From contig JAZNPK010000032.1 in NCBI GenBank assembly GCA_045589595.1, positions 124,001 through 188,000 of the forward strand: a stretch of 64,000 nucleotides of DNA. Direction: 5' to 3'. Below the pieces are notes generated by a model. The model was not told the origin of the DNA, did not search any database, and was given only the letters and a program-made list of their open reading frames with translations. Numbering within the stretch: the stretch's first letter is position 1; every line of letters starts with the position of its first letter. Source of the stretch: SIG77 sp045589595 (lineage in GTDB: Bacteria; Verrucomicrobiota; Lentisphaeria; Victivallales; UBA1829). A program made the translations under genes and the position numbers. This document shows, in pieces, positions 1 to 8,768 of this stretch.

Positions 1-2
1 GT

Positions 3-581
3 CCCTTTTTCCGTGTGCGGTACGAAGATCTTTCCGGCGGTGCGGCGGGACCGGGTATCGTGGTGGTGAATCACAGAGCCGCCACGGATGCGTTCCTGAT
101 CGGCGTGATGAACGTGTGCTGCGCTCAAACGGTCAATGGTTGGCCGATGCGTGCGCCGGTGATCGGCTGGGGTGCAAAACTTGCGGGGTATCTGGATATT
201 ACCGGCTGGGATTTTTCAACGCTGGAAAAGCGGGCGGCGGAGATCACGGAAACGGGCGATGTGATCGTGGCGTTTCCCGAAGGTACACGCTCCGGATCGA
301 CGGAGATGAACCCGTTTCACAGCGGGATCTTCCAGATCGCCATCGATCTCGGGCTGCCGGTACACATGTTGTGTATCGCGGGCAATGAACGGATGCCCGA
401 CAGAAAATTCCGTTTCCGGGAGTTCCGGGATCTGCTGGTGCGCAGATTGCCGCCTGTTCCCGCGGAAGATGTGAAAAAATGCAGTACAGCTTTCGTTTTG
501 AAAAAAATGGTCTTTCAAAAAATAAAGGATGAACTTGTCCGGATGGATGAGACTCTGAACAGCAATGAAAACAAAATTTGA
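3..581 (+). CDS. LPLAT/PlsC-like acyltransferase, 5' end missing
   Basis: The frame is open to the left edge, so the true start lies outside the window; an in-frame GTG at 15 is unlikely to be the start because coding sequence continues upstream of it. The protein shows the acyltransferase signature H-x4-D in NHRAATD and the FPEGTRS motif that binds glycerol-phosphate-type acceptors. It lacks an obvious membrane segment in the visible 192 residues. It overlaps the next gene by 17 bases, so it belongs to the same operon as the lipid/polyene genes downstream. In aryl polyene-type clusters similar enzymes move the finished acyl chain to a lipid acceptor; that role is inferred here from context. 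Acceptor and donor cannot be read from the sequence. Confidence 0.85.
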   Translation, partial: PFFRVRYEDLSGGAAGPGIVVVNHRAATDAFLIGVMNVCCAQTVNGWPMRAPVIGWGAKLAGYLDITGWDFSTLEKRAAEITETGDVIVAFPEGTRSGSTEMNPFHSGIFQIAIDLGLPVHMLCIAGNERMPDRKFRFREFRDLLVRRLPPVPAEDVKKCSTAFVLKKMVFQKIKDELVRMDETLNSNENKI

Positions 582-1860
582 ACTGGATGATGATATTTCG
601 TTTCTGCCCCGCGCAGAGATCGTAAAGATTCAGAACCGTCTGCTTGCAGAGCAGATCCGTTATTGCCGGACGCAATCGCCGTTTTACCGGAAACACTTGG
701 CGGATCACGGACCTGCCGACCGGGATTTTGATATGGATTCCCTGCAGGAGCTGCCAACGACATCCAAACAGGATCTGGCGGAACACAATGAAGAATTTTT
801 TGCGCTGCCCATGGAAGAGATCTCGGATATCTGTTTCACCAGCGGGACCACGGGAAATCCCTGCCGGATCGTTTATTCCGCCGGAGACCTTGACCGGCTG
901 GGATACAATGATGCAGTCGGATTCCGTGCGGCGGGAATGGTTCCTTCCGACAAAGTTCTGCTCACCTGCACCATCGACCGTTGTTTTATTGCGGGTCTCG
1001 CCTACTACAACGGCGTGGTGAAAGTCGGGGCGTCGGCGGTCCGGAACGGCTTGAATTCCATTGCCAGTCATGCGTCTATTTTTTCCATGCTTCATCCGGA
1101 AGCGATCGTGGGCGTGCCGAGTTTTATTGCGAAACTGGGGCAGTATCTGAAAGACAATCAGGTGTCGGCGGATTGCGTCAAACGGATCATCTGTATCGGT
1201 GAACCGATCCGGACGCGGGAAATGAAATTGACGCCGCTGGGCGCAAAACTGGAAGAATTCTGGCCGGGTGCCGTTCATTCCACCTACGCATCCAGTGAGA
1301 TCGTTACCAGTTTTACCGAATGTTCCGCACGCTGCGGCGGACACCCGCCTGCCGATCTTGCCATTGTGGAGATTTTGGACGACAACGGCAACCGGGTCCC
1401 TGACGGCGAGACGGGCGAAGTGGTTGTGACGCCGCTTCAGGTCAGTGGTATGCCGCTGGTGCGGTTCCGTACCGGGGACATCAGTTTTCTGCTGCCGGAA
1501 CCCTGCAGCTGCGGACGGAATACGCCCCGGCTCGGACCCATTCTCGGCAGAAAAGCGCAAATGCTCAAAGTTCACGGAACGACTCTGTTCCCCAATGCGT
1601 TTTTCCATGTGCTTGACGGTATCGACGGTGTGGCGGAATACTACATGGAAGTCCACGGCACCGCTCTCTCCGATGAGATCCGTATGTATGTGGCATGCCG
1701 CCCCGGAGCATCGGTGGAATCTCTTGATCTTCCGGAACGTTTGTTCAGCCGTACCCGGATCCATGTGCCGGTTTTTGAAGTCAGCGAGGAGGAAGCGCGC
1801 CGCCGTGTGTTCGGAGTATCCCGGAAGCCCGTACGGTTTTTTGACTTCCGTGGAGAGTAA
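565..1860 (+). CDS. PaaK-like AMP-binding acyl-CoA/acyl-ACP ligase
   Basis: A 431-residue adenylate-forming enzyme of the phenylacetate-CoA ligase (PaaK) type. The P-loop TSGTTGNP is near residue 93; later motifs include YASSE, GETGEVVVT and FRTGDI. The CSCGR motif and a GRKAQMLKVHG segment head the small C-terminal domain, as in PaaK. Such enzymes activate an aromatic or other carboxylic acid with ATP and pass it to CoA or an ACP. In this operon it is the likely loader of the starter or head-group acid, by analogy with the ligases of aryl polyene and flexirubin clusters; the actual acid is unknown. Its start overlaps the end of the acyltransferase, and the radical SAM gene begins five bases after its stop. 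Confidence 0.85.
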   Translation: MKTKFELDDDISFLPRAEIVKIQNRLLAEQIRYCRTQSPFYRKHLADHGPADRDFDMDSLQELPTTSKQDLAEHNEEFFALPMEEISDICFTSGTTGNPCRIVYSAGDLDRLGYNDAVGFRAAGMVPSDKVLLTCTIDRCFIAGLAYYNGVVKVGASAVRNGLNSIASHASIFSMLHPEAIVGVPSFIAKLGQYLKDNQVSADCVKRIICIGEPIRTREMKLTPLGAKLEEFWPGAVHSTYASSEIVTSFTECSARCGGHPPADLAIVEILDDNGNRVPDGETGEVVVTPLQVSGMPLVRFRTGDISFLLPEPCSCGRNTPRLGPILGRKAQMLKVHGTTLFPNAFFHVLDGIDGVAEYYMEVHGTALSDEIRMYVACRPGASVESLDLPERLFSRTRIHVPVFEVSEEEARRRVFGVSRKPVRFFDFRGE

Positions 1861-1865
1861 GAAGT

Positions 1866-3308
1866 ATGATCCCTTTTGACCCCTGTAAATTTGATTTCAC
1901 CACAGAGGAAATTCTGGAAAACGCCGCAAAACGCGGTTTGCTTTCTGCCGAAATCGAGTTCAACCGCAACTGCAATTACCGCTGTCCCTACTGTTATGCC
2001 GCCGGAAACTGCAGCAATGAAATGCTGGATCGGGAAACTGCGGAATCCGTGATCCGTCAGGTCGCCGCGTTGGGTGGTCGCAAAATCGTTGTGCTGGGCG
2101 GCGAACCGCTGCTGTATCCCCATCTTGAAGATATGATCCGCCTGATCACCAGTCTGGATATGGTGGCGGAGATCTTTACCAACGGCGCATTGATCACGGC
2201 GGAACGCGCTGCATTTTTCCGGGAATACGGCTGCCGGGTGGTGGTCAAACTTAATACTTTGCGTCCGGAGATACAGGAACAGTTGACCGGTGTCCCGCAT
2301 GCCATGGAATATGCCATGAACGCCATCCGCCTGCTCAAAGAGGCGGGGTTTGATGATAAAACGCTGGTCGCCAGTTCAGTGATCTGTTCTGCAAATGAAG
2401 GGGAAGTGGTTTCCCTGTGGAAGTATCTGCGTCAGAACGGGATCAAACCTTATCTGGAGATCCTGACTCCCCAGGGCAGATTGATGGAAAACCGTCAGCT
2501 GGAGGTCCATCCGGACCGCCTGAAAGAGATTTTTGAAGAAATATCTGCCTTCGACAATATCAACGGTTACTGCTGGACGCCCCAGCCGCCGCTGGTCGGT
2601 TCAAAATGTCTGCGGCATCAGTATTCCTGCGTGATTTGTGCCAACGGCAATGTGATCCCCTGTGTGGGATTGACTGCGGTGCTGGGCAGCATTTACGAAC
2701 AGAGTCTGGCGGAAATCGTGCGTGAAAGCGTGGTTCTCCGGAAACTGCGGGACTACCGGGAAAAGATCAAGGGACCATGCCGCACCTGTGAAAAGGCGGA
2801 TACCTGTTACGGATGCCGCGGTGCCGCATATCAGTTGACCGGCGATTATCTCGCATCCGATCCTCTCTGCTGGAAGAACAGTCATCTGCTCGGCGAACCA
2901 CCGGCTCTGCCAAGTGATGCCCGCCAGTGGATCCCCCACAAAGATCCCATTGTCATGGTGGACCGTCTGCTGGAGTTCGGGGAGTGGGATATCGTGGAAG
3001 CCGTGATCCGCCCCGACAACCGTTTCCTGAACAGTGACGGTATTCTGGACAACGATGTGATCCCTGAACTTGTGGCGCAAGGGTGTGCCGTGATCACCGG
3101 ATTTGAAAAAAACAATCACGACCTCGGCGGTATGCTGACAGGTTTGCGTGCCATACGGTTCCTTTCCGATGTCCGCTCCGGCGATATCCTTCATATCTAC
3201 ATCCGCGAAACCGGATTTATCGACAATTATCACACGCTGGATTTCAAGTTGAGGCGTGCCGACGGACAGCTCTGCGCGGAAGGGGAACTTTCCATATGCG
3301 AACTGTGA
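1866..3308 (+). CDS. Radical SAM/SPASM protein fused to a FabZ/ApeP-like hotdog dehydratase
   Basis: A 480-residue two-part protein. Residues about 25-340 are a radical SAM enzyme: the cluster motif C36-x3-C40-x2-C43, a GGEPLL segment near 80, and a Cys-rich C-terminal part (ICANGNVIPC, then a C-x2-C-x5-C-x2-C array ending near DPLCW) that looks like a SPASM auxiliary-cluster domain. Residues about 350-480 resemble 3-hydroxyacyl-ACP dehydratases of the ApeP/FabZ hotdog fold: PHKDPIVMVD carries the catalytic-type His, and PELVAQG has the acidic residue and AQ expected of the helix. The fusion is seen directly: one open frame with no internal stop. The dehydratase half fits the surrounding fatty-acid/polyketide genes; what the radical half does (starter formation, ring or chain tailoring) is unknown. 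Confidence 0.85.
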   Translation: MIPFDPCKFDFTTEEILENAAKRGLLSAEIEFNRNCNYRCPYCYAAGNCSNEMLDRETAESVIRQVAALGGRKIVVLGGEPLLYPHLEDMIRLITSLDMVAEIFTNGALITAERAAFFREYGCRVVVKLNTLRPEIQEQLTGVPHAMEYAMNAIRLLKEAGFDDKTLVASSVICSANEGEVVSLWKYLRQNGIKPYLEILTPQGRLMENRQLEVHPDRLKEIFEEISAFDNINGYCWTPQPPLVGSKCLRHQYSCVICANGNVIPCVGLTAVLGSIYEQSLAEIVRESVVLRKLRDYREKIKGPCRTCEKADTCYGCRGAAYQLTGDYLASDPLCWKNSHLLGEPPALPSDARQWIPHKDPIVMVDRLLEFGEWDIVEAVIRPDNRFLNSDGILDNDVIPELVAQGCAVITGFEKNNHDLGGMLTGLRAIRFLSDVRSGDILHIYIRETGFIDNYHTLDFKLRRADGQLCAEGELSICEL

Positions 3309-3904
3309 TCCGCAGGCTGTTTCTGTTTCTCTGCTTTTTCTGCTGTGTTTCTCTTTGCGCGGATGATCTCCGGGCGCGTCTGGCTCCCATGGCGGCGGTC
3401 AGGACCGTTCAGGCGGATTTCTGTCAGACCCGCCACCTCGCGGAACTGGATATGACCGTTGAGATCCGTGGCAGTATGACCTGTGAACGGGGCGGCAGGC
3501 TCCGCTGGCAGGTGGATTCTCCCATGAAACAGATCATCCTCATCGGGGAAAAATCGCTCCGGATCCACGATGTTGCCGCAGGAAAAACAATGACGGTGGA
3601 TGTGAAAAAATTTCCGTGGCTTGCCCTGATCCGTTCTTCGCTTGCCGATACCATGACCGGCGATATTCAGCGTTTGCAGACCCGTTTTCAGGTAAAGGAA
3701 CTGGAAAAACACAAACTGCGCCTGATCCCTGCCGATGATGCATTGAAAATGTTTTTTGAATCGATGGACCTGACATTCCGGGCGGATTTCGCCGCAGTGG
3801 AACAGATCATGATCCATGAACGCTCCGGCGACCGGCTGGAGATCCGTTTCCTGAACGTGAAAAACGATCCGGCTGTCCCGGAACAACACTGGCAGCTGCC
3901 ATGA
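3296..3904 (+). CDS. LolA-like outer-membrane lipid/lipoprotein carrier
   Basis: A 202-residue protein with an N-terminal signal peptide (MRTVIRRLFLFLCFF core, likely cleavage after CVSLCA), so it is periplasmic. The mature part has the LolA-family pattern: an early segment VRTVQADFCQTRHL, then RGSMTCERGGRLRWQVDSP, typical of the half-barrel that holds an acyl chain. The ATG overlaps the radical SAM stop by 13 bases, and its own stop overlaps the MMPL gene by four (ATGA), so translation is probably coupled. In aryl polyene-type clusters a LolA-like protein stands next to an MMPL exporter and is thought to carry the lipid product across the periplasm; I infer the same here. Confidence 0.85.
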   Translation: MRTVIRRLFLFLCFFCCVSLCADDLRARLAPMAAVRTVQADFCQTRHLAELDMTVEIRGSMTCERGGRLRWQVDSPMKQIILIGEKSLRIHDVAAGKTMTVDVKKFPWLALIRSSLADTMTGDIQRLQTRFQVKELEKHKLRLIPADDALKMFFESMDLTFRADFAAVEQIMIHERSGDRLEIRFLNVKNDPAVPEQHWQLP

Positions 3905-6822
3905 CGACGCTCATCGAAAAGATCATATCCTCCGCCAGCCGCAGAAAAGCGGTCTGGATCACGGCTGTCCTGTTATGTGCTGTTCTTTCCGCCGTTGTAT
4001 TTTTCCGGGCGGAACTGACCAACGAGATCCGTCATCTCTTTCCTGCTTCGGGCGAGACCGGAACTACATTCCGTGTGCTGGAAAAAAGTCACCTTGCGGA
4101 CCTTGTTCAGTTGGAATTCATCAGCAGTACACCCGGCGGGATCGGGCAATACGCTGACTGGCTGGAAGGAGCGGCGGACCGGCTGAAAACAGTGCCGGGC
4201 ATCCGCAACGTGGTGTACCGCTACCGCACCGGTTCCGGGATGGACGGTTTGGAAGATCTGACCCGCCTGATCCCTCTGACGCAAACGCCGGATGCACTGA
4301 AAAAATGTGATCCGGATGAGGCTGCCAAAAATGCGTTGTCGCAGCTTTCCATGCCTTTCTGCAATGTGAAACTCCTGCGCAATTCACCCTTTTCCGCCCT
4401 TTCCGGGACAGTGTTCAATGATCTGAACCGCCTGAATCATCTGGGCGGATTGCGGCTCGCTCACGATACCGGAACATTTGCCGATGTGTCAAAGACCAGA
4501 GCCATGATCCTGTTTGAGACCGGGATCGCCATCGGGGATGCGGACGCCGTGAGGACCCTGTACCGTCAGATCGGCGAAACGGTGGGAACGCTGCCGGACG
4601 GTCTGTCCATGCGGATCATTTCCGGCTGTAATCATACGCTGGGGAATGAGCAGGTCCTCAAACGGGATGCGGCGGTGGCGGGTGTGCTTTCCGTGATTTT
4701 GTTCCTGTTGTTGTTTCTGCTGTTTTTCCGTCGTGATCCCCGCGCGTTGTGGATCCCGGCGGTCCCGCTCTTGGCGTCTCTGCCTGCGTTGGGGATCGTG
4801 AGCCTCTGTTTCGACACGGTCTGTCTGTATGTGATCGGGCTGGGCGGCTGTATTACCGGGCTCGCGGTGGATCAGGGGATCCATATTTATGCGGCGTGCC
4901 GGAAAAAAGATCCCTTCCGCAATGCTGCCGGAATGGCGGTGCCGATGATGCTTTCTTCCGCCACATCCGTGCTGGTTTTTCTCTTTCTCGGACTTTCCGG
5001 CATTACGGCGTATGAACAACTGGCGGTCTTTGCGGGGCTCACATTGATCTTCAGTTGTCTGGCGGCACTGTTTCTGCTGCCCGGACTGCTCAGCGGCGGC
5101 GGTGATGACGCCGGAACTCTGCAGCTGCCGGAGATCGGAAAAAGTGAATCGCGCCGGACGAAAGCTGTCGGAATCGTTCTGGTTCTGGCTGCCGGTGCGC
5201 TGATCGCTCTGCCGCATCTGAATATTGATTTGAGTGCGGAATCGCTGGACGGTACGCCGGATGAGATCATTGCCGCAGAAAAAGATTTCAATGCGGCGTG
5301 GCGTGATCCCGAAGTGAAAACTGCCGTGATCGCCGCTGCCGGAAAGGATCAGGAAGAAGCCCGGCAGCGACTGGAAAAACTTTGTGAGTATCTGGGAGAT
5401 TCCGCCGTTCTGCCCCCGCTTCCCTCCCGGAAAAAAGCGGCGGAGCATCTGGCGATGTGGCGGACACCGTCAACTGCGGCGCGTCTTGACGCTTTGGAAA
5501 AAGACGTGAAAGCGGCATGTGCGGCGCGGAAATTGCCGGAGCAGTTTTTCGCACCTTTTTTTGAAAGTTTGCGGTCGGTGGACCATACATATAAACCCGG
5601 CGGTCTGGCGGCATATATCCACAGCAAAATGGTGAAAGATCATTCCGCTGTTGCGCTGATGGAGGAAACGCCGGAAAACATTCAACGGGTGCGGGAAGTC
5701 CTGCGTGATCACGGCGGTGGAGAATGTGCAGTGATCTCCCGTGAGGCGTTCCGTCAGCAGGTGGTCAGCGATTTCGGCGGCAGATTCCTTCTTCTGCTCT
5801 GTTTGAGTCTGGGCGGATCGTTTCTCCTTGCTCTTGCTGTTTTCCGGAATCTGAACGATGTGATCCTGGCAATGGTCCCGGTCGGCGCGGCGTTTGCGTT
5901 TCTGCTGATCTTTTTTGCGGTGACAGGACTGCATATTTCTGCCGCGGCAGGCTTTGCGTTTGTGCTGTTGGCGGGACTGGCGATCGATTACGGCGTGTAT
6001 TCCGTGCATCTTCTGCAGCATCCCGGCAAAGGCTCCATCCGCAGTTCCGTTCTGCTTTCAGCTGCAACGACTGCCGCCGGGGCGGGGGCATTGATCTTTT
6101 CCCGTCATCCCGTCCTGTTTGATACGGGGATCGTTCTTTCGCTGGGTGTGACTGCGGCATGTATCTGCGGACTCTGGCTGGTTCCGCTGCTGAAAGAGAT
6201 CAAAGGCGGGAATGTGGTGACGGCGCTGCTGTGCTGTTTTCTTCTCGCCTCCTGCACCACTTATGTCCCGCTGACGGAATTGCCTCAACGGCGTACGGTG
6301 GAGACGGCGGTGCGGTCCTGTTCGCCCGCAACCGGAAAGATCAGACTGCACGCAAACGCCGTCTGGCAGATCTTCGGAAACCGGATCCCGGCGATCCTGG
6401 CGGCGGAGATCGACTGCCGGACCGGATCGGTACGCTGTTCCGGGATCACAAGTGCGGGGACCCGCCTGTTTCAGATCACGGAGCAGACCGGATATGTGCC
6501 GGGTGCGGGTGTACCGGAATCTGCCGCCGGACTTTTTGAACAGATGCCGTCCGTTCTGCGGAATATCTTTCTGCTGAAAACGGAAAACGCATTTGCAGCC
6601 GCAGAGGGAACAGAGTATATTGCATTGAAAACACCGGATGATGTCCGGTGGGAATTCCGGAACGGGATGTTGACCCGGCGCAGATCCGGCATCGTGCCGC
6701 CTTTCCGGAACTGGGATTGCAGTTACCGTCCGGACGGTTCGGTGGAATACCGGGATCATGAACGGTTTTATATACTGGAGCTGACATCGGTCAGGATCAA
6801 AAATACGGAAAGTGGAAAATGA
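3901..6822 (+). CDS. MMPL/RND-type lipid exporter fused to a C-terminal lipoprotein-like domain
   Basis: A 973-residue protein. Residues 1-770 have the MMPL layout: one N-terminal membrane segment (about 18-38), a large periplasmic loop, a block of membrane helices (about 265-400), another helix near 420, a second loop, and a final helix block (about 620-770). After LLKEIKGGN a hydrophobic stretch leads to LLASC, a good lipobox with Cys785, followed by about 189 soluble residues that may correspond to the small DUF3261-type lipoprotein found beside such exporters. No stop separates the parts. The exporter half likely moves the lipid product toward LolA. The tail would lie in the periplasm and might be cleaved and lipidated. 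DUF3261 similarity is my reading of the pattern, not a search result. Confidence 0.85.
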   Translation: MTTLIEKIISSASRRKAVWITAVLLCAVLSAVVFFRAELTNEIRHLFPASGETGTTFRVLEKSHLADLVQLEFISSTPGGIGQYADWLEGAADRLKTVPGIRNVVYRYRTGSGMDGLEDLTRLIPLTQTPDALKKCDPDEAAKNALSQLSMPFCNVKLLRNSPFSALSGTVFNDLNRLNHLGGLRLAHDTGTFADVSKTRAMILFETGIAIGDADAVRTLYRQIGETVGTLPDGLSMRIISGCNHTLGNEQVLKRDAAVAGVLSVILFLLLFLLFFRRDPRALWIPAVPLLASLPALGIVSLCFDTVCLYVIGLGGCITGLAVDQGIHIYAACRKKDPFRNAAGMAVPMMLSSATSVLVFLFLGLSGITAYEQLAVFAGLTLIFSCLAALFLLPGLLSGGGDDAGTLQLPEIGKSESRRTKAVGIVLVLAAGALIALPHLNIDLSAESLDGTPDEIIAAEKDFNAAWRDPEVKTAVIAAAGKDQEEARQRLEKLCEYLGDSAVLPPLPSRKKAAEHLAMWRTPSTAARLDALEKDVKAACAARKLPEQFFAPFFESLRSVDHTYKPGGLAAYIHSKMVKDHSAVALMEETPENIQRVREVLRDHGGGECAVISREAFRQQVVSDFGGRFLLLLCLSLGGSFLLALAVFRNLNDVILAMVPVGAAFAFLLIFFAVTGLHISAAAGFAFVLLAGLAIDYGVYSVHLLQHPGKGSIRSSVLLSAATTAAGAGALIFSRHPVLFDTGIVLSLGVTAACICGLWLVPLLKEIKGGNVVTALLCCFLLASCTTYVPLTELPQRRTVETAVRSCSPATGKIRLHANAVWQIFGNRIPAILAAEIDCRTGSVRCSGITSAGTRLFQITEQTGYVPGAGVPESAAGLFEQMPSVLRNIFLLKTENAFAAAEGTEYIALKTPDDVRWEFRNGMLTRRRSGIVPPFRNWDCSYRPDGSVEYRDHERFYILELTSVRIKNTESGK

Positions 6823-7208
6823 ACAATACATCCATACTGGAACAGGAACTTGATGCACGGCTGAAAGAATGTACGCAGCTGTCGGAAAAAGAATCGGAAA
6901 GCATCGTCCGTTTTGACCCCGCGTTCCGGGGTTTTGACGGACATTTTGAAGGGAACCCCATTGTGCCGGGCGTGTGTCTGGTCCAGATGATACGCATCCA
7001 CATGCAGCGTCTGACGGAGGAAACATTGATCCTTTCAGAAGTTTCCCAATGCCGCTTCCGCAGTCCGGTCCTGGCGGATATGAGCGTCTGCAATAAGGTC
7101 AAGATCCTTTCTGCGTCTGACGGGGAATATATGGTTCAGGCGGATGTGACAGCCGGAGATGTTCCAGTCTGCCGGATGAAACTCAAAATGAGGAGATCTG
7201 CCGTATGA
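6819..7208 (+). CDS. ApeI/FabZ-like hotdog 3-hydroxyacyl-ACP dehydratase
   Basis: A 129-residue hotdog protein. The stretch GHFEGNPIVPGVCLVQM matches the FabA/FabZ active-site loop (GHFxGxPxxPGV), with the catalytic-type His. The acidic residue that follows PGV in FabZ is replaced by Gln or is shifted, as in the shorter ApeI-type dehydratases, so activity is likely but not certain. It gives the operon a second dehydratase beside the one fused to the radical SAM protein, which matches clusters making conjugated polyene chains, where every cycle ends in dehydration without enoyl reduction. It overlaps both neighbours by four bases. Confidence 0.8.
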   Translation: MNNTSILEQELDARLKECTQLSEKESESIVRFDPAFRGFDGHFEGNPIVPGVCLVQMIRIHMQRLTEETLILSEVSQCRFRSPVLADMSVCNKVKILSASDGEYMVQADVTAGDVPVCRMKLKMRRSAV

Positions 7209-7687
7209 AAGTGAACCGCCGCCGGAAACATTATTTTACCACGGAACCCGGAGCTCCTGCGCCGGTTTCGGCGGAAGTTACCCGCCGCCTTGCGTTCAGC
7301 GAAGTGGATTCCATGGCGATCGCGTGGCATGGAAATTATCTGCGTTTTTTTGAGGCTGCCCACACGGAACTGATGCAGAAGATCGGACTCGGTTTCAAGG
7401 CTTATGCGGATGCCGGGATCGGTGCGCCCATGGTCCAGAGCCATGTGGATTATCATTCGCCGCTGCTGTTGGATGAACTCTTTACGGTCCGCGCGGAACT
7501 GTTCTGGAACGAGGGCGCGCGGCTTGATATCGCTTATACTGTCACCGGTTCCGACGGCAGGATCTGTGCCACCGGGTTTACGGTTCAGATGTTCTGCGAT
7601 CTTGTGAGCCGGGAGCCGTGTCTGTTCCCGCCTCCGCTCGCCGCCGTGATGCAGGAACGCTGGAAGAATGGAGAATTTCATGTGTGA
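7205..7687 (+). CDS. 4HBT/YbgC-like acyl thioesterase
   Basis: A 160-residue hotdog thioesterase. The segment FSEVDSMAIAWHGNYLRFFE matches the 4-hydroxybenzoyl-CoA thioesterase/YbgC active-site region, with the Asp and the HxNYxRFFE pattern. It likely hydrolyses acyl-CoA or acyl-ACP intermediates, either for proofreading or release. Thioesterases of this family (ApeK-like) are standard parts of aryl polyene clusters. ATGA overlaps exist at its 5' end with the dehydratase, and its stop lies inside the start region of the ketosynthase. Confidence 0.83.
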   Translation: MKVNRRRKHYFTTEPGAPAPVSAEVTRRLAFSEVDSMAIAWHGNYLRFFEAAHTELMQKIGLGFKAYADAGIGAPMVQSHVDYHSPLLLDELFTVRAELFWNEGARLDIAYTVTGSDGRICATGFTVQMFCDLVSREPCLFPPPLAAVMQERWKNGEFHV

Positions 7688-8768
7688 CCCCATCGCCATA
7701 ACCGGCACTGCCATTGCTGTTCCCGGAGGAACGACCGCCCGCGGCGTCTTTGATCTGCTGCTGGCAGGGGAACGGGTGTTCAGTCTGCCGGAACATTTTG
7801 ATTCCGGGGGAAAACTTCTGGGCGTTGATCATACGCTGGACGGCGGTGAGGGCAGCCGTGCAGTCCGTCTGCTGGAACGTCTGCGGGCATCCATGGATTT
7901 TTCCATACCTGACAGGACGGGACTGTTTCTGGCGACCACAGTCGGTGCGATCGATCTGCTGGAGCAGGGGCGCGACATTGATACATCTGCGTATCTGCTG
8001 CAGGAAGCGGAGCGGATCTTCGGTACGGGACCGGGCGTTCTTGTTTCTGCTGCGTGTGCGTCCGGTCAGACGGCGCTCAGTATTGCCATGGATCAGTTGA
8101 ATTCGGGCGTATTGGATCACGCGCTTGTGGCAGGTTGTGATATAACCGGAGCCTTTGTCACTTCCGGATTTACGGCGCTGGGTGCATCGTCCGGCTCCGT
8201 ATGCCGCCCCTATGATACGGACCGCGACGGTCTGACGCTTGGCGAAGCTGCCGGAGTTGTTCTGCTGGAACGCAGGGATACGGCGGATGCTTTTGCGGTG
8301 CAGGGCTGGATCCTGAGTGCGGCGGAAACGTGTGATGCCGCCCACATTACGGCTCCCGATCTGGATGGGCATGTGTTGAAAGATGCCATTCTCCGGGCGT
8401 TGTCCCTTGCCGGATGCGGACCGGAGGACATCGGCGGGATCATCGGTCACGGAACGGGTACGCTTTACAATGATCTTGCCGAGATCAATGCTCTGCAGCA
8501 TGTGTTCGGTGATGCCTCATCTGTGCCGCCGCTGTTTTCCCTGAAAGGAAATTTCGGACATACGCTGGGCGCAACCGGGATCCTTCAGGTGATCGCCGGA
8601 ACGATGTGTTCCCGTGACCGCATCCTGCCGCCGCAGGCGGGACTGCAGCACGGCGTGATCCCCGCGGTACAGAGCGCGGCGCAGAAATTGTCCGCCGGCA
8701 AGATCCTGTCGCTGAATGTGGGATTCGGCGGTCTGAACAGTGCGTTGATCCTGGAGGTGCAGTCATGA
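7680..8768 (+). CDS. Beta-ketoacyl-ACP synthase (FabF/ApeO-like)
   Basis: A 362-residue condensing enzyme. The Cys-His-His set is visible: C126 in VSAACASG, the His in IGHGTGT, and the Lys/His in LKGNFGHTLGATG. It should condense malonyl-ACP with the growing acyl chain. It is shorter than FabF (about 410) because the N-terminal region is compact. I chose the ATG at 7680, which has GGAG a few bases upstream; an ATG at 7668 is in frame but has a poorer ribosome site. The gene that follows encodes a half-ketosynthase and overlaps by four bases, so the two may form a heterodimer of ketosynthase and chain-length factor type. Confidence 0.85.
   Translation: MCDPIAITGTAIAVPGGTTARGVFDLLLAGERVFSLPEHFDSGGKLLGVDHTLDGGEGSRAVRLLERLRASMDFSIPDRTGLFLATTVGAIDLLEQGRDIDTSAYLLQEAERIFGTGPGVLVSAACASGQTALSIAMDQLNSGVLDHALVAGCDITGAFVTSGFTALGASSGSVCRPYDTDRDGLTLGEAAGVVLLERRDTADAFAVQGWILSAAETCDAAHITAPDLDGHVLKDAILRALSLAGCGPEDIGGIIGHGTGTLYNDLAEINALQHVFGDASSVPPLFSLKGNFGHTLGATGILQVIAGTMCSRDRILPPQAGLQHGVIPAVQSAAQKLSAGKILSLNVGFGGLNSALILEVQS

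Noticed and set aside
6208..6822. Lipoprotein tail of the MMPL gene as a separate gene
   Set aside because: Only GTG codons are available before the lipobox, the signal would have no positive charge, and the frame is continuous with the exporter. Kept as a fusion, though not excluded.
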